DNA from: G965276675 sp965276675
GTDB lineage: Bacteria; Acidobacteriota; Terriglobia; Terriglobales; Acidobacteriaceae
Length of the DNA stretch: 64,000 nt
Direction of reading: 5' to 3'
Assembly (NCBI GenBank): GCA_965276675.1
Contig: OZ255624.1
Coordinates: forward strand, 1,612,001-1,676,000
Each line of letters opens with the position of its first letter. Positions within the stretch are counted from its first letter, which is position 1. The position numbers and the translations under genes are program-made. Positions 9,748-18,199 of this stretch are shown here, piece after piece. The notes beneath the pieces were generated by a model, which was not told the DNA's origin, searched no databases, and worked only from the letters and a program-made list of their open reading frames with translations.

Positions 9748-10030
9748 GCTGGAGGTTCAAGCGGTTCGCGATGGTTCTGGATAACGGCCTCTAAGTCGTT
9801 CGCGAAATCCTCATCAATAGTGATATCGGAGCAGTGATATCGGAGCCGCGCTTCTCCAATGAGGCGATCACTTCGGAGAGTAAGCGATCAGGCTGCGCGG
9901 GACTGGGCCGGAGGACTGCGATGGGGCGATGGTCGGATTCAATGACGACCTCCGCACCGGCACGGACGTGTGTGAGCACGCTGGCGAAGTCACGCACCGC
10001 CTCCGTTTCCGAGATGTGGATGAGGCTCAT
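9738..10030 (-). pseudogene. VapB/Phd-type antitoxin, frameshifted by a 14-bp tandem duplication
   Basis: The start MSLIHISETEAVRDFASVLTHV is a Phd/YefM-type antitoxin fold (DNA-binding N-terminus, VVIESDHRPIAVLRP). At 9819-9846 the 14-mer AGTGATATCGGAGC occurs twice in tandem. Because 14 is not a multiple of three, the present frame ends at 9791 with a nonsense tail. Deleting one copy in silico restores GSDITIDEDFANDLEAVIQ and a C-terminus that runs to the stop at 9738-9740, the normal toxin-binding tail. Together with the truncated toxin this is a decayed module. The N-terminal DNA-binding half could still be made. Confidence 0.7.
9819..9846. repeat. 14-bp tandem duplication inactivating the antitoxin frame
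   Basis: AGTGATATCGGAGC at 9819-9832 and again at 9833-9846, exact. One copy shifts the reading frame by two bases. The pattern is what slippage or a short replication-template switch leaves behind. Confidence 0.9.
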
Positions 10031-10075
10031 AGCACGAGTATAAGCGTTCAGCTCGCGACCTTAGGGCCAGGGTTT

Positions 10076-10195
10076 AGGTGGTATCCCACTCTACGGGATA
10101 GAGCTGCGTAGGATGGGGCACCCGGTCGTGGTGGGTAAATTCAGGTCCTTCGGCTTCGTGGCCTTTCCGAGCTACTTCGCTCAGGATGACAAGGG
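10076..10195. repeat. Dispersed intergenic repeat copy 1
   Basis: Contains GTGGTATCCCAC, GGATGGGGCACCCG (10111-10124), CAGGTCCTTCGGCTTCG and GCTCAGGATGACA (10179-10191). The same modules recur near 43.7, 53.9, 54.9, 56.2, 61.3 and 62.6 kb in this window. It lies directly after the mutarotase gene. Confidence 0.8.
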
Positions 10196-11419
10196 TTATT
10201 TGCCCGGGGTGAAGAGCTCGAGCTTTACCTTCCAGGTGACGGACTGGCCGGGTTTCAGCGTGACCATACCGGTGTCGGAGCCGTGCCACTCCTTGCCGAA
10301 GGGGTCGCCGAAGTTGAACTGCTGCTCGATGGCGGTGAAGGGCTTGTCCTTGGGCGCGTACACCTGGACGGTTTTGATCTCAGGCGACATGCCCATGACG
10401 TGGATGCCGTACGCGGCCTTGGGGTCAGTGAGCCGCACATCGACGGCGCCGTCCGTGCGCTGGAGGCCGGAGAAGTTGTCGTCGAGGAATTGATCGTCGA
10501 GCGCTTTTCCATCCGCGGCGTTGTAGTCGTACTCGGTGCCTTTGACGGGCTTCAGCTTGCCGGTAGGGAAGACGTCGTCGTAGTTGTTGACCAGGGCCAG
10601 CTTGGAGGCGGGGACATGCAGCCGGGCCTGCGTGCGGTCGCCGCTGGGGATGGAGAAGTACGGGTGCCAGCCGATGGACATCGGCTCTGCTTCTTTGCCG
10701 ACGTTTTTCGCGGTGATGGTGGCGACCACGTCGTTTTTCTGCAGGTCGATGGTGAAGTTCAGGTCTGTGTCGGAGAGCCAGTAGCCACCGAAGTTGCCGG
10801 CGTGGATGACTCCGCTCACGGCCTGTCCGTCGCCGTCTGGAGCGGTCTTCACGTCTTCGGTTTTGGAGTCTAGGATGAGGCCGTGTATGGCGTGGGGCTC
10901 AGCTCCGGCGTTCTTGCCCTTCCAGTTGGCTGGGAGCGTGAGGGTGTGGCCGTGCCAGTCTGTGGTGATGGTTTTGCCGTTGCCGGAGAGCTTGCCGCGA
11001 ATGCGGTTGGGGTAGGGAACCAGGAAGGCGCCTCCGAAGGAGAAGGAGGCGTTGCCGTTCATGTCGGCATCACTGCCGGTCAGCTTCGCTTTGGCCTCGT
11101 CGAGGGAGGGCGAGTAGAAGACTTTAGTGACGCCACGGCCGGGGATATTCGCGGTGATCTGGAAGAGGTTCATGCCGCGGCCAGGCAGCACCTGGGCGGA
11201 GAGGAACTCTGGCTGTTTGCCGCTTTCCGTGGGATTGCGTGTAAGCGTGACCACGTCCTCGCCGTTGACCTGGACCGTCTTTGCCGCCTCGGAGGCAGGC
11301 TGCGGATTGCTGTTGGCGGCTGACTGCAACCCGCTCTGTTTACACCCGGATATCAGTAATACCGATGCGGCGAGCACTACATACGGGAGTGCCGTTCTTC
11401 TTTGTGCATCCTTGAGCAT
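10196..11419 (-). CDS. Aldose 1-epimerase (mutarotase) lipoprotein
   Basis: 407 residues. The N-terminus has a positive start, a hydrophobic stretch and the lipobox LISGC, so the mature protein should be lipid-anchored to an envelope membrane. The body is a galactose-mutarotase-like beta-sandwich: VPYPNRIRGKLSGNG, HAIHGLI, the catalytic His in GWHPYFSIPSGD, and the C-terminal FTAIEQQFNFGDPF carrying the likely catalytic Glu. The family interconverts alpha and beta anomers of aldoses. AGGGGA lies upstream of the ATG. An exported mutarotase suggests sugar handling outside the cytoplasm, in keeping with the GH31 and other hydrolases nearby. The exact sugar cannot be read from the sequence. Confidence 0.88.
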   Translation of the reverse strand: MLKDAQRRTALPYVVLAASVLLISGCKQSGLQSAANSNPQPASEAAKTVQVNGEDVVTLTRNPTESGKQPEFLSAQVLPGRGMNLFQITANIPGRGVTKVFYSPSLDEAKAKLTGSDADMNGNASFSFGGAFLVPYPNRIRGKLSGNGKTITTDWHGHTLTLPANWKGKNAGAEPHAIHGLILDSKTEDVKTAPDGDGQAVSGVIHAGNFGGYWLSDTDLNFTIDLQKNDVVATITAKNVGKEAEPMSIGWHPYFSIPSGDRTQARLHVPASKLALVNNYDDVFPTGKLKPVKGTEYDYNAADGKALDDQFLDDNFSGLQRTDGAVDVRLTDPKAAYGIHVMGMSPEIKTVQVYAPKDKPFTAIEQQFNFGDPFGKEWHGSDTGMVTLKPGQSVTWKVKLELFTPGK

Positions 11420-11574
11420 GGAAAACGTTCCCCTGTGTTGACTCTCTGTGTGTCTTCTTGCAGCGACCTTACTCGCGTTCGCCCCTCGCCTACCCGAAGC
11501 GCCCCTATTCTACGCTCCCCGCGGCCACGACTTGCCGGGTGCGTTGCCGCCTAAAATAGAGAGTGAGTCCGCCG

Positions 11575-12285
11575 ATGATCCGCCGAGCAGCATCCCTTTC
11601 CCCTCTTCAGCTTCTGAACCAGCGCATTGTCAGCTGCGAACGCTGCCCGCGCCTGCGCAGCTACTGCACGGAGATTGCGACCAACAAGCGTCGTGCCTAC
11701 AGGCACGAGACATACTGGGGCAGGCCGGTGCCGGCCTTCGGCGATGAGCAAGCCCGGGTGTTGATCCTGGGGCTGGCTCCGGGTGCGCACGGGTCCAACC
11801 GGACTGGACGGCCATTTACTGGCGATGGTTCGGGCAACTTCCTGTATCCAGTGCTGTACGAGGCGGGGTTTGCGTCGCAGCCGACGGGGGTGGCGGTCGA
11901 TGACGGGCTGACGCTGCACGACGCATTGATTACTTCGGTCGTGCGCTGTGCTCCGCCGGACAATAAACCGTGGCCGGAGGAGCTGCATAACTGTGCGCCG
12001 TTTCTGGACGACGAGGTCGCGCTGCTGCCCCGGCTGCGGGCGGTGGTCTGCCTGGGGCGCATCGCCTGGTCGGGGTACCTGGCTCACCTGAAGAGGGCAG
12101 GGTACACGGAACGGCTGAGCCGGTTTGCCTTTGCGCATGGCGCAGAGTACGAATTGCCGGATGGCAAGCGGCTGCTGGGGAGCTACCATCCATCGCTCCA
12201 GAATACGAATACTGGACGCCTGACACGGGATATGTTTTTGGCAATCTTTTTACGGGCTCAAGCGATTCTAAGTGCCGGAAAATAA
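11575..12285 (+). CDS. Uracil-DNA glycosylase, family 5 (UdgB-type, Fe-S)
   Basis: 236 residues from ATG 11575. Four cysteines for a 4Fe-4S cluster are visible: a CERC pair near the N-terminus, one in SVVRCAPP and one in ELHNCAPF. Motif 1 is GLAPGAHGSNRTGRPFTGD and motif 3 is GSYHPSLQNTNTGR, the pattern of family 5 enzymes rather than the E. coli Ung type. These glycosylases remove uracil and some other deaminated bases from DNA. A GTG at 11563 is an alternative start: a -10-like TAAAAT lies at 11552-11557, which would make that GTG nearly leaderless. No operon partner; the next gene begins 59 bp later but is unrelated. Confidence 0.92.
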   Translation: MIRRAASLSPLQLLNQRIVSCERCPRLRSYCTEIATNKRRAYRHETYWGRPVPAFGDEQARVLILGLAPGAHGSNRTGRPFTGDGSGNFLYPVLYEAGFASQPTGVAVDDGLTLHDALITSVVRCAPPDNKPWPEELHNCAPFLDDEVALLPRLRAVVCLGRIAWSGYLAHLKRAGYTERLSRFAFAHGAEYELPDGKRLLGSYHPSLQNTNTGRLTRDMFLAIFLRAQAILSAGK

Positions 12286-12344
12286 AGCATCTTAAGGAGG
12301 CCAAAACAGCATCAAGGCTGAGTACTTCTGGAGGTAAGGCGATT

Positions 12345-12497
12345 ATGGTTACGATCCTGGTCATCATTCTGGTGCTTATGCTGATTGGCGCATTTCCAAG
12401 CTGGCCCCATAGCCGCAACTGGGGATATTACCCGTCGGGCGGGCTGGGGATCATCGTTGTTATTCTGATCATTCTGCTATTGCTAAGGGTGATTTAG
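12345..12497 (+). CDS. DUF3309 small membrane protein
   Basis: A 50-residue protein with two hydrophobic stretches around a conserved centre: residues 1-18 are a membrane helix, then PSWPHSRNWGYYPSGGLG, then a second helix to the C-terminus. This is the layout of DUF3309 proteins, small inner-membrane proteins of unknown role that are common in soil Proteobacteria and Acidobacteria. A strong GGAGG at 12330-12334 lies 10 bases before the ATG. Confidence 0.85.
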   Translation: MVTILVIILVLMLIGAFPSWPHSRNWGYYPSGGLGIIVVILIILLLLRVI

Positions 12498-12561
12498 AAG
12501 AGGGTGCAGGGAAGAGCGCCGGCTGCTATGCTGAGTGCTGGTGCTTCCAGGTGCACGCCAG

Positions 12562-12636
12562 GCGGGAGTAGTTCAGTGGTAGAACGCCAGCTTCCCAAGC
12601 TGGATGTCGCCGGTTCGATCCCGGTCTCCCGCTCCA
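12562..12636 (+). tRNA. tRNA-Gly (anticodon CCC)
   Basis: Acceptor stem GCGGGAG (12562-12568) pairs with CTCCCGC (12626-12632), discriminator T and an encoded CCA at 12634-12636. D arm GTTC-AGTGGTA-GAAC, anticodon stem CCAGC/GCTGG around loop TTCCCAA, so the anticodon is CCC (reads GGG), and T arm CCGGTTCGATCCCGG. 75 nt in total, no intron. Confidence 0.96.
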
Positions 12637-13007
12637 GAATCCCGTCGAATGAGCGTGCTACAATTAAGCTACGCTCAGTGATTTGGTAGTGAGCCGTTCT
12701 CGCCCATCCAAGCAAGACCGTCCGCGTTTGTTTCCGAAGCCCCTACAGCGTATCCGCCTCGTCATGGACGATGTGGCCTGACTTTGCATTCTGAGCACCA
12801 ATGGCGTCTCAGCTCCCAAAGCAGAACTGTTTGCGCGGCATGCCGTGGTCGAAGCTTCTTCGTATCGACTGACTGAGTGGACCCCACTCCGGCCTTCCAG
12901 CACACCTTAGAGTTCCTCTCAGCCGGACGAAGCCGCGCTGGGACTGTCCAGGAGTTCGCGCCCGCAAAAGGGATGGCCATGCCGGCGAACGGACTCAAAG
13001 GATCTAA
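12637..13007. other. Intergenic spacer before the DEAD-box helicase
   Basis: 371 bp with no believable gene. It probably includes the helicase promoter and leader. A -10-like TACAAT occurs near 12658. RNA helicase genes of this type often have long cold-responsive leaders, but no conserved element is recognisable here. Confidence 0.5.
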
Positions 13008-14150
13008 GTGACTGATTTCAAATTGTTTAATCTGTCGCCAGCGTTGAGCAAACGACTCGCCGCGGCAAATTTTTCTACACCTACGCCGGTACAGGCTGGT
13101 GCAATTCCTCCGGCGCTTGCCGGCTCTGATGTATTGGCCACGGCCCAGACGGGCACGGGTAAAACGCTCAGCTTTTTGATCCCACTCATCGAGCGCATGG
13201 GGCAGTCGCAGCGCAAGGGTATCCACGCCCTGATCCTGTTACCCACCCGCGAGCTCGCCATGCAAGTGCAGAGCGAGTACCAGAAGTTCTCTACTGGCAA
13301 TACGCATCCCTCGGCCCTGGTTGTTGGCGGTTTGCCGGAAGGTCCGCAACTGCAGGCGATCCGTCGCGGTGCGCGCCTGATCATCGCAACGCCGGGCCGT
13401 CTGGAAGACTTCCTAGACCGCAGGCTGGTCAAGCTGGGTGAGGTTCAGATACTGATTCTCGACGAGGTAGACCGGATGCTCGATATGGGCTTCCAGCCTG
13501 CGATCAAGCGCATTGTGAGCATGTTGCCCACCGAGCGCCAGACGCTCTGCTACTCCGCGACCCTGGAAGGCCAGGTGCGGGATGTGGCAGCGAAGTATCT
13601 GCGCAACCCGGTGCGGATCGAGGTTGGCTCGTCCCGCAAACCAGCGGAGAACGTCGAGCTGCGAACCTTCGAAGTAGAGGCAGACAAAAAGCTGCCGCTA
13701 CTCGAGCATCTGCTAGGGACGGACTCAGGCAGCTTCCTGGTCTTCGTGCGGACCAAGCATGGAGCGGACAAGGTGGCGCGCAAGCTGACCCACTCGGGCT
13801 GGAGCGCAACGCGCATTCACGGCGATCGCACTCAGGCCCAGCGGAGCGCTGCTCTACGCAGCTTTGCCAAAGGACAGCACCGCGTCCTGGTCGCGACCGA
13901 TGTGGCCGCGCGCGGCATCGATGTGGCTCACGTAGCGCATGTCGTGAACTACGACCTGCCCAAAGAAGCCGATGACTTCGTGCACCGCGTAGGCCGTACG
14001 GGCCGGGCGGAGCGGTTAGGCGTCGCCTCCACCTTCGCGGGGGCGGACCAGCAAAAAGAGCTGCGCAAGATTGAGAGAACTCTGCGGGTCTCCATGAAGC
14101 GCTTCCGGGTGAAGGATCTGCCGGCTGCTGCTCCAGCCGCAGCCGTTTAG
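13008..14150 (+). CDS. DEAD-box family RNA helicase (RhlE-like)
   Basis: 380 residues from a GTG at 13008 with AAAGGA six bases upstream. Motifs in order: Q-motif region FNLSPALSKRL and TPVQAGAIPPAL, motif I AQTGTGKT, Ia PTRELA, motif II DEVD in place of DEAD, motif III SAT, then the C-terminal RecA domain with ATDVAARGID and motif VI HRVGRTGR. The short C-terminal tail ends in AAAPAAAV. Such helicases remodel RNA in ribosome assembly and mRNA decay, particularly at low temperature. DEVD is a tolerated variant of motif II. Single gene, followed by a strong terminator. Confidence 0.93.
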   Translation: MTDFKLFNLSPALSKRLAAANFSTPTPVQAGAIPPALAGSDVLATAQTGTGKTLSFLIPLIERMGQSQRKGIHALILLPTRELAMQVQSEYQKFSTGNTHPSALVVGGLPEGPQLQAIRRGARLIIATPGRLEDFLDRRLVKLGEVQILILDEVDRMLDMGFQPAIKRIVSMLPTERQTLCYSATLEGQVRDVAAKYLRNPVRIEVGSSRKPAENVELRTFEVEADKKLPLLEHLLGTDSGSFLVFVRTKHGADKVARKLTHSGWSATRIHGDRTQAQRSAALRSFAKGQHRVLVATDVAARGIDVAHVAHVVNYDLPKEADDFVHRVGRTGRAERLGVASTFAGADQQKELRKIERTLRVSMKRFRVKDLPAAAPAAAV

Positions 14151-14157
14151 CGAAGAG

Positions 14158-14187
14158 GAGGCCGCCAGATTGGCGGCCTCTTCTGTT
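14158..14187 (+). terminator. Intrinsic terminator after the DEAD-box helicase
   Basis: GAGGCCGCCA (14158-14167), three-base loop GAT, TGGCGGCCTC (14171-14180), then TTCTGTTT. Perfect 10-bp stem starting 7 bp after the stop. Confidence 0.88.
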
Positions 14188-14206
14188 TGATACTCTCGGC
14201 AGTACA

Positions 14207-15019
14207 TTATTTTTTACCCGCACCGACCACTTCCACCGAGTGCTTCACGGGGGTGGTTGCCGATGTTTTGGTGTGGCCGTTCGTGACTTGCTTGTTGCTC
14301 TTGCCATTCGCGGCATTGAGCACCTCTTCTGGCGTGTCTGCCACCTTCAGGCCGTACATGCCAATCCAGTCGCCCACGCCGTCTTTACCCTGTTGGCCTT
14401 CGCCGGTGGAGTCATTGAAATACTCGTCCACGACTCCGGGGGTCGGCGGCAGCTTGCCGATGGTGAAGCGGTCTTTGCCCATGCTGTCCAGGGCCGCGGC
14501 AAAGGCCTTCATGTGCGTGATCTCGCGCGTCATCAGGAATTGCAGAGCGTCTTTGGAACCCTGGTCATCTGTCAAAGGGATGAGGCGCTCATAGGTGATC
14601 TTCGCGCGTGCTTCGGCTGCGATGTTGTTACGCAAATCGACATCAAGCTCGCCACTGACCTTGAGATAATCCGCTGTCCAGGCATTTCCCATGGAGTTAC
14701 GGAAGTCCAGACCACCGCCACCGACAACGGCAATAAGCGGATCCTGTTCTGCATGCTCCATGGCCTTCTTGATAGGCTTAAGGTGCATCCGGATAAGCGC
14801 GCCTACGACTTCCAGGTGACTTAGCTCTTCGGTGCCGATGTCCATCAGCAGATCCTTGCGCTCGGGATCGTCGCAGCTGTAGCCCTGCACAGTGTATTGC
14901 AAAGCAGCTGCGAGTTCGCCATTCGCTCCGCCGAACTGCTCGAGTAGCATGTTGCCGAAGCGCACGTCGGGTGTGCCAACGTTTACGGAATACATTAGAT
15001 TTTTAACGTGATGATACAT
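14207..15019 (-). CDS. Manganese (non-haem) catalase
   Basis: 270 residues from ATG 15019, chosen because homologues begin M-(Y/F)-x-H-x-K-x-L-x-Y and GAGG lies four bases upstream; longer in-frame starts exist at 15061 and 15112. Di-manganese ligand regions are visible: LEQFGGANGELAAALQYT (first Glu), IGTEELSHLEVV (Glu and His), a YERLIPLT segment and REITHMKAFAAAL (Glu/His). The C-terminus is a variable tail ending VEVVGAGKK. The enzyme disproportionates hydrogen peroxide using a Mn2 centre and is cytoplasmic, with no signal peptide. It stands alone, converging with the helicase and divergent from the flavoprotein gene at 15249. Confidence 0.93.
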   Translation of the reverse strand: MYHHVKNLMYSVNVGTPDVRFGNMLLEQFGGANGELAAALQYTVQGYSCDDPERKDLLMDIGTEELSHLEVVGALIRMHLKPIKKAMEHAEQDPLIAVVGGGGLDFRNSMGNAWTADYLKVSGELDVDLRNNIAAEARAKITYERLIPLTDDQGSKDALQFLMTREITHMKAFAAALDSMGKDRFTIGKLPPTPGVVDEYFNDSTGEGQQGKDGVGDWIGMYGLKVADTPEEVLNAANGKSNKQVTNGHTKTSATTPVKHSVEVVGAGKK

Positions 15020-15248
15020 AGATCCTCGATTCACATAGTGAGTTGGGGGGTAAGCGTCCATATCGGTGGAGGCTGATGGCTTGACGCGCGAAGAGTCATG
15101 CGTTTCATCCACTGCACACTCAAGGCAGCGTCTTTGTATTGGGATGCTGAAACGGAATGAGTGGTGCGTCTCTTGGGGCGCGGAAGTGGTTGTTGCCCTG
15201 ACTAAGCGATAGAGCGCGGGATGCTCCGTTGCTGCTAACTTGAGAGGT

Positions 15249-16439
15249 ATGTCTGCTTCCCTGAACAGCTTAAGTCCTGTCGAAGTTCCGATTTTCGAAG
15301 GCGTGTGTCTCCGGGCGGAGGCGCTGGCCGATCAGTTGACCAGCGAGAGCAGATCTGCCCTGCAATCTGAAGTGATCGCTCAGGTTGAGCGCCTGCACCG
15401 GGCGGGTCTGCTTATCGCGCCCCTGCCAGTTGGGCTTGGGGGCGTAGGTCTGGGGCTTCCCCGCCAGCCGCACAGCGCGCTCCTGCGCGTGTTGGCCGCC
15501 GTTGGCCGCGGGAGCCTCGCGCTGGGTCGCTTGTACGAAGGCCACGTGAATGCACTGCTGCTGATCGCTCACTACGGAACTGTGGAGCAGCTGGAACGCG
15601 CAGCTGTGGATGCAGGGGCAGGCATGCTCTTCGGCGTATGGAATACGGGATCGCCAGAGCTGCTGCAACTGGCGCCGGAGAGCAGCGGCCGGTACACATT
15701 TCGCGGAGGGAAGACCTTCGCCTCGGGTGCTTCGTTCGTCCTGCGTCCCCTGGTCACGGCGGCGCTGCCGGACGGCGGATGGCAGATGACAGTGGTGCCT
15801 CTGGATCAGGTACACGCGGAGGTGGATGATTCTGCGTGGCAGCCGCTTGGAATGGAGGAATCGTTCAGCGGCAACATCGACTTTACGGGCGCTTCGATTG
15901 GAGCGGAGTGGCTGATTGGCGCCCCCGGCGACTTTTACCGCGAGCCGCTCTTCAGTGGTGGCGCGATCCGCTTTACTGCGGTGCAGACTGGAGGCGCGGC
16001 GCGGCTAATGAGTGATTTTCTCGAGTGGCTCCGCACAACGAAACGAACCGAGGATCCTTACCAGATCGCGCGTGCTGCGGAAGTCGCCATCGCCGTAGAG
16101 GAGGGCTTCCTCTGGATCCGCCGCGCGGCGGAGATGGCCGACCGGCACTTCTACTCGCAAGATCTCCAGACTTTGCCGAACCAGAGCGTTGCGACGATGA
16201 TCCGCATCGCGAACATGACACGTACCGCAGTCGAGGAGGTGTGCGCGCGGGTGATGCGGCTGGTGACGGTAGGGGTGGGGGCCCGTGGTCTGCTGCGTCC
16301 GCACCCCTTCGAAGGCACGATTCGCGACTTGACGATGTACCTGCGCCAGCCTGCGCCGGACCAGACGCTGGCGAATGTAGGCCGGGCAGTGCTGCGAGAG
16401 GCAAAGGCCGCGCAGGAGTACTGGCCGGCACTGGATTGA
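15249..16439 (+). CDS. Acyl-CoA-dehydrogenase-like flavoprotein (module gene 1)
   Basis: 396 residues from ATG 15249, with GAGAGG just upstream (an in-frame TTG lies at 15240). The fold follows acyl-CoA dehydrogenases: an N-terminal helical domain, a beta-domain with FRGGKTFASGASFVLRPLVTA and FSGNIDFTGASIG, and a C-terminal helical domain with SVATMIRIANMTRTAVEEVCARVMRLV and LRPHPFEGTIRDLTMYLRQPAPDQ. I could not identify the catalytic Glu of true dehydrogenases, so the substrate may not be an acyl-CoA; relatives in this superfamily hydroxylate or desaturate other substrates. The methyltransferase gene starts one base after its stop, so the two are translationally linked. Partner of the convergent GT2/deacetylase pair. 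Confidence 0.8.
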   Translation: MSASLNSLSPVEVPIFEGVCLRAEALADQLTSESRSALQSEVIAQVERLHRAGLLIAPLPVGLGGVGLGLPRQPHSALLRVLAAVGRGSLALGRLYEGHVNALLLIAHYGTVEQLERAAVDAGAGMLFGVWNTGSPELLQLAPESSGRYTFRGGKTFASGASFVLRPLVTAALPDGGWQMTVVPLDQVHAEVDDSAWQPLGMEESFSGNIDFTGASIGAEWLIGAPGDFYREPLFSGGAIRFTAVQTGGAARLMSDFLEWLRTTKRTEDPYQIARAAEVAIAVEEGFLWIRRAAEMADRHFYSQDLQTLPNQSVATMIRIANMTRTAVEEVCARVMRLVTVGVGARGLLRPHPFEGTIRDLTMYLRQPAPDQTLANVGRAVLREAKAAQEYWPALD

Positions 16440-16440
16440 C

Positions 16441-17028
16441 ATGGCGAGACACCCGATGCCTGAGAGCCTGCCCCCTGACTACTTCGACGATGTGTATGCG
16501 CGCCATGACGACCCATGGGATTTCGAGACCAGCGAGTATGAAATGTACAAGTATGCCGAGACACTCCGGACACTGCCGCGGCCGCACTACGCACGCGTGC
16601 TGGAGATAGGCTGCTCGATTGGCGTGCTTTCATGTCAGCTGGCGGAGCGATGCGGCGCTCTGCTGGCGGTGGATGTCGCCGATGCGGCACTCCAGCGTGC
16701 GCGTGCCCGCTGCGGCACGCGGCCCAATGTGTGGTTTGAAAAGATGAATGTGCCGGATCAGTTCCCCGACGGGCTCTTTGATTTAATTGTGGTCTCCGAG
16801 GTGGCGTACTACTGGTCGCGTGATGACCTAAAGCGCGCGATGGAACTCATCGCGGAACACCAGTCAGCTGGAGCGGAACTACTGCTGGTGCACTGGACGC
16901 CGGTCGTGCCAGACTATCCGCAGACCGGCGATGCGGTGCACGACGCGTGGCTCAAGCGACCTGAGTGGAAGCACCGAACGGGAGAGCGGCGGGAGAAATA
17001 TCGTATCGATCTTCTCCAGCGGTTATAG
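16441..17028 (+). CDS. NodS-like SAM-dependent methyltransferase (module gene 2)
   Basis: 195 residues. Begins with PPDYFDDVYARHDDPWDFETSEYEMYKYAETL, the N-terminal signature of the nodulation protein S (NodS) family, followed by SAM-binding motif I VLEIGCSIGVLSCQLA, acidic loop LLAVDVAD, and DLIVVSEVAYYW. NodS proteins N-methylate glucosamine units of Nod factors. Here the acceptor is unknown, but a deacetylase and a GT2 in the convergent operon make an amino sugar plausible. Starts immediately after the flavoprotein stop. The last 77 bp overlap the 3' end of the opposing GT2 gene. Confidence 0.85.
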   Translation: MARHPMPESLPPDYFDDVYARHDDPWDFETSEYEMYKYAETLRTLPRPHYARVLEIGCSIGVLSCQLAERCGALLAVDVADAALQRARARCGTRPNVWFEKMNVPDQFPDGLFDLIVVSEVAYYWSRDDLKRAMELIAEHQSAGAELLLVHWTPVVPDYPQTGDAVHDAWLKRPEWKHRTGERREKYRIDLLQRL

Positions 17029-18199
17029 GTCGAGCGGCTGTAATCAGGCCGTGGATGCGGCGTTGCACTGCGGCAAGCTCCCGGCTTATCTCTCCCTTGC
17101 GCTTGTTTCGCGGGCAGAGCCGGTCGAGAGTTGCGTAATATCCGGAGTGTTCGAGTATCCCTGAGAACGCGGCAGGCGAGCGGAAAAGTGCCCGCAGACT
17201 CTCGGGAGATTTTGCGAGTGTCGAAGCAGACCTAGCGAGTGACTGCTCGTCAAGGTGAGCGCCGGAGCAGCTTTGGTTCCAGAGTCTTCGTAACGTGCCG
17301 CGAAGCGCGCACGATTGGTACAGAAAGTTCGCGCTTTCGACCCGCCATGGATCGCCCTCCGCCGCGTAGTCGCGCCAGGTGCGGAGCTGCCAGGAGAGGC
17401 CGATGCCGGCGCGTCCGTCCGTGCGTCCGGAGGTCTTTACCCGTACCCGGGGTTCATGCCGGAACCTGGCGCCCACTGCTTCGAGAGTTCTGTAGAAGGC
17501 CACATCTTCCAGTGGAGTGATGGGCTGCATGCCGCCTGCTCGCTCATAGATCGCGGCAGTGCAGGCCAGGCTGGCGCCAAAGTGTTGGTTGTGGCGTGGC
17601 CACGGGTCGTATGAAAGTGGGTCGAGCAAACTTTCGAGCTTCGCGACAGAGCGCTGATAACGGCGGTCCAGGATGTAGGTCGCGCGTGTACCATCGTCGA
17701 GCGTGGCGAGTGTTGTCTCATCTAGCTGGATGGCGCCCCCGACCGCATCGCAGCCGCGGTGAATCGCGCCGAAAGTTTCGGTGATCCAGTGGGGGGAGAC
17801 GACGGTGTCTGCATCCGTTGACAGGATCACGCCGCCGCTGGCTGCCGTTTGTTTAAGCCGACGTGCAGCCTCATCCATCAACATGCTGCGCGCAGTGCCC
17901 ACATGGGCTGTGGTCTGCGGCAGCGTGCATGTGATGGCATGCAATTGAAAGGAAGGATGACGCTGAGCAAAAGTCCGCACGGTTTCGACTGAGTTGTCCG
18001 TGCAGTTGTTGCAGAGCACAAGCACTTCATAGCGCTGGTGATCGAGCTTAGAGTGGTCGGCATAGCACTGATGCGCGAGAGCGGACAGCGCGTGGGGGAG
18101 ATAGTGCTCTTCATTGCGCGCAGGAATGACGACACACGCTTCGCAAGTGGCGAGTGGTGGGCGGTGTACCAAATCGGGATAGCTGCGAACGTCAATCAT
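16952..18199 (-). CDS. Family 2 glycosyltransferase (module gene 3)
   Basis: 415 residues. GT-A fold with CVVIPARNEEHYLPHALSAL at the N-terminus, LVLCNNCTDNS, and the metal-binding DxD as STDADTVVSPHW. No transmembrane segments are obvious, so it appears cytoplasmic or peripheral. It begins in a 4-bp ATGA overlap with the upstream deacetylase gene, so the pair is one operon and probably translationally coupled. Its C-terminal 77 bp lie antisense to the methyltransferase C-terminus. The family transfers sugars from nucleotide donors; donor and acceptor cannot be read here. Confidence 0.86.
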   Translation of the reverse strand: MIDVRSYPDLVHRPPLATCEACVVIPARNEEHYLPHALSALAHQCYADHSKLDHQRYEVLVLCNNCTDNSVETVRTFAQRHPSFQLHAITCTLPQTTAHVGTARSMLMDEAARRLKQTAASGGVILSTDADTVVSPHWITETFGAIHRGCDAVGGAIQLDETTLATLDDGTRATYILDRRYQRSVAKLESLLDPLSYDPWPRHNQHFGASLACTAAIYERAGGMQPITPLEDVAFYRTLEAVGARFRHEPRVRVKTSGRTDGRAGIGLSWQLRTWRDYAAEGDPWRVESANFLYQSCALRGTLRRLWNQSCSGAHLDEQSLARSASTLAKSPESLRALFRSPAAFSGILEHSGYYATLDRLCPRNKRKGEISRELAAVQRRIHGLITAARPITAGEDRYDISPAALPFGASTQVA

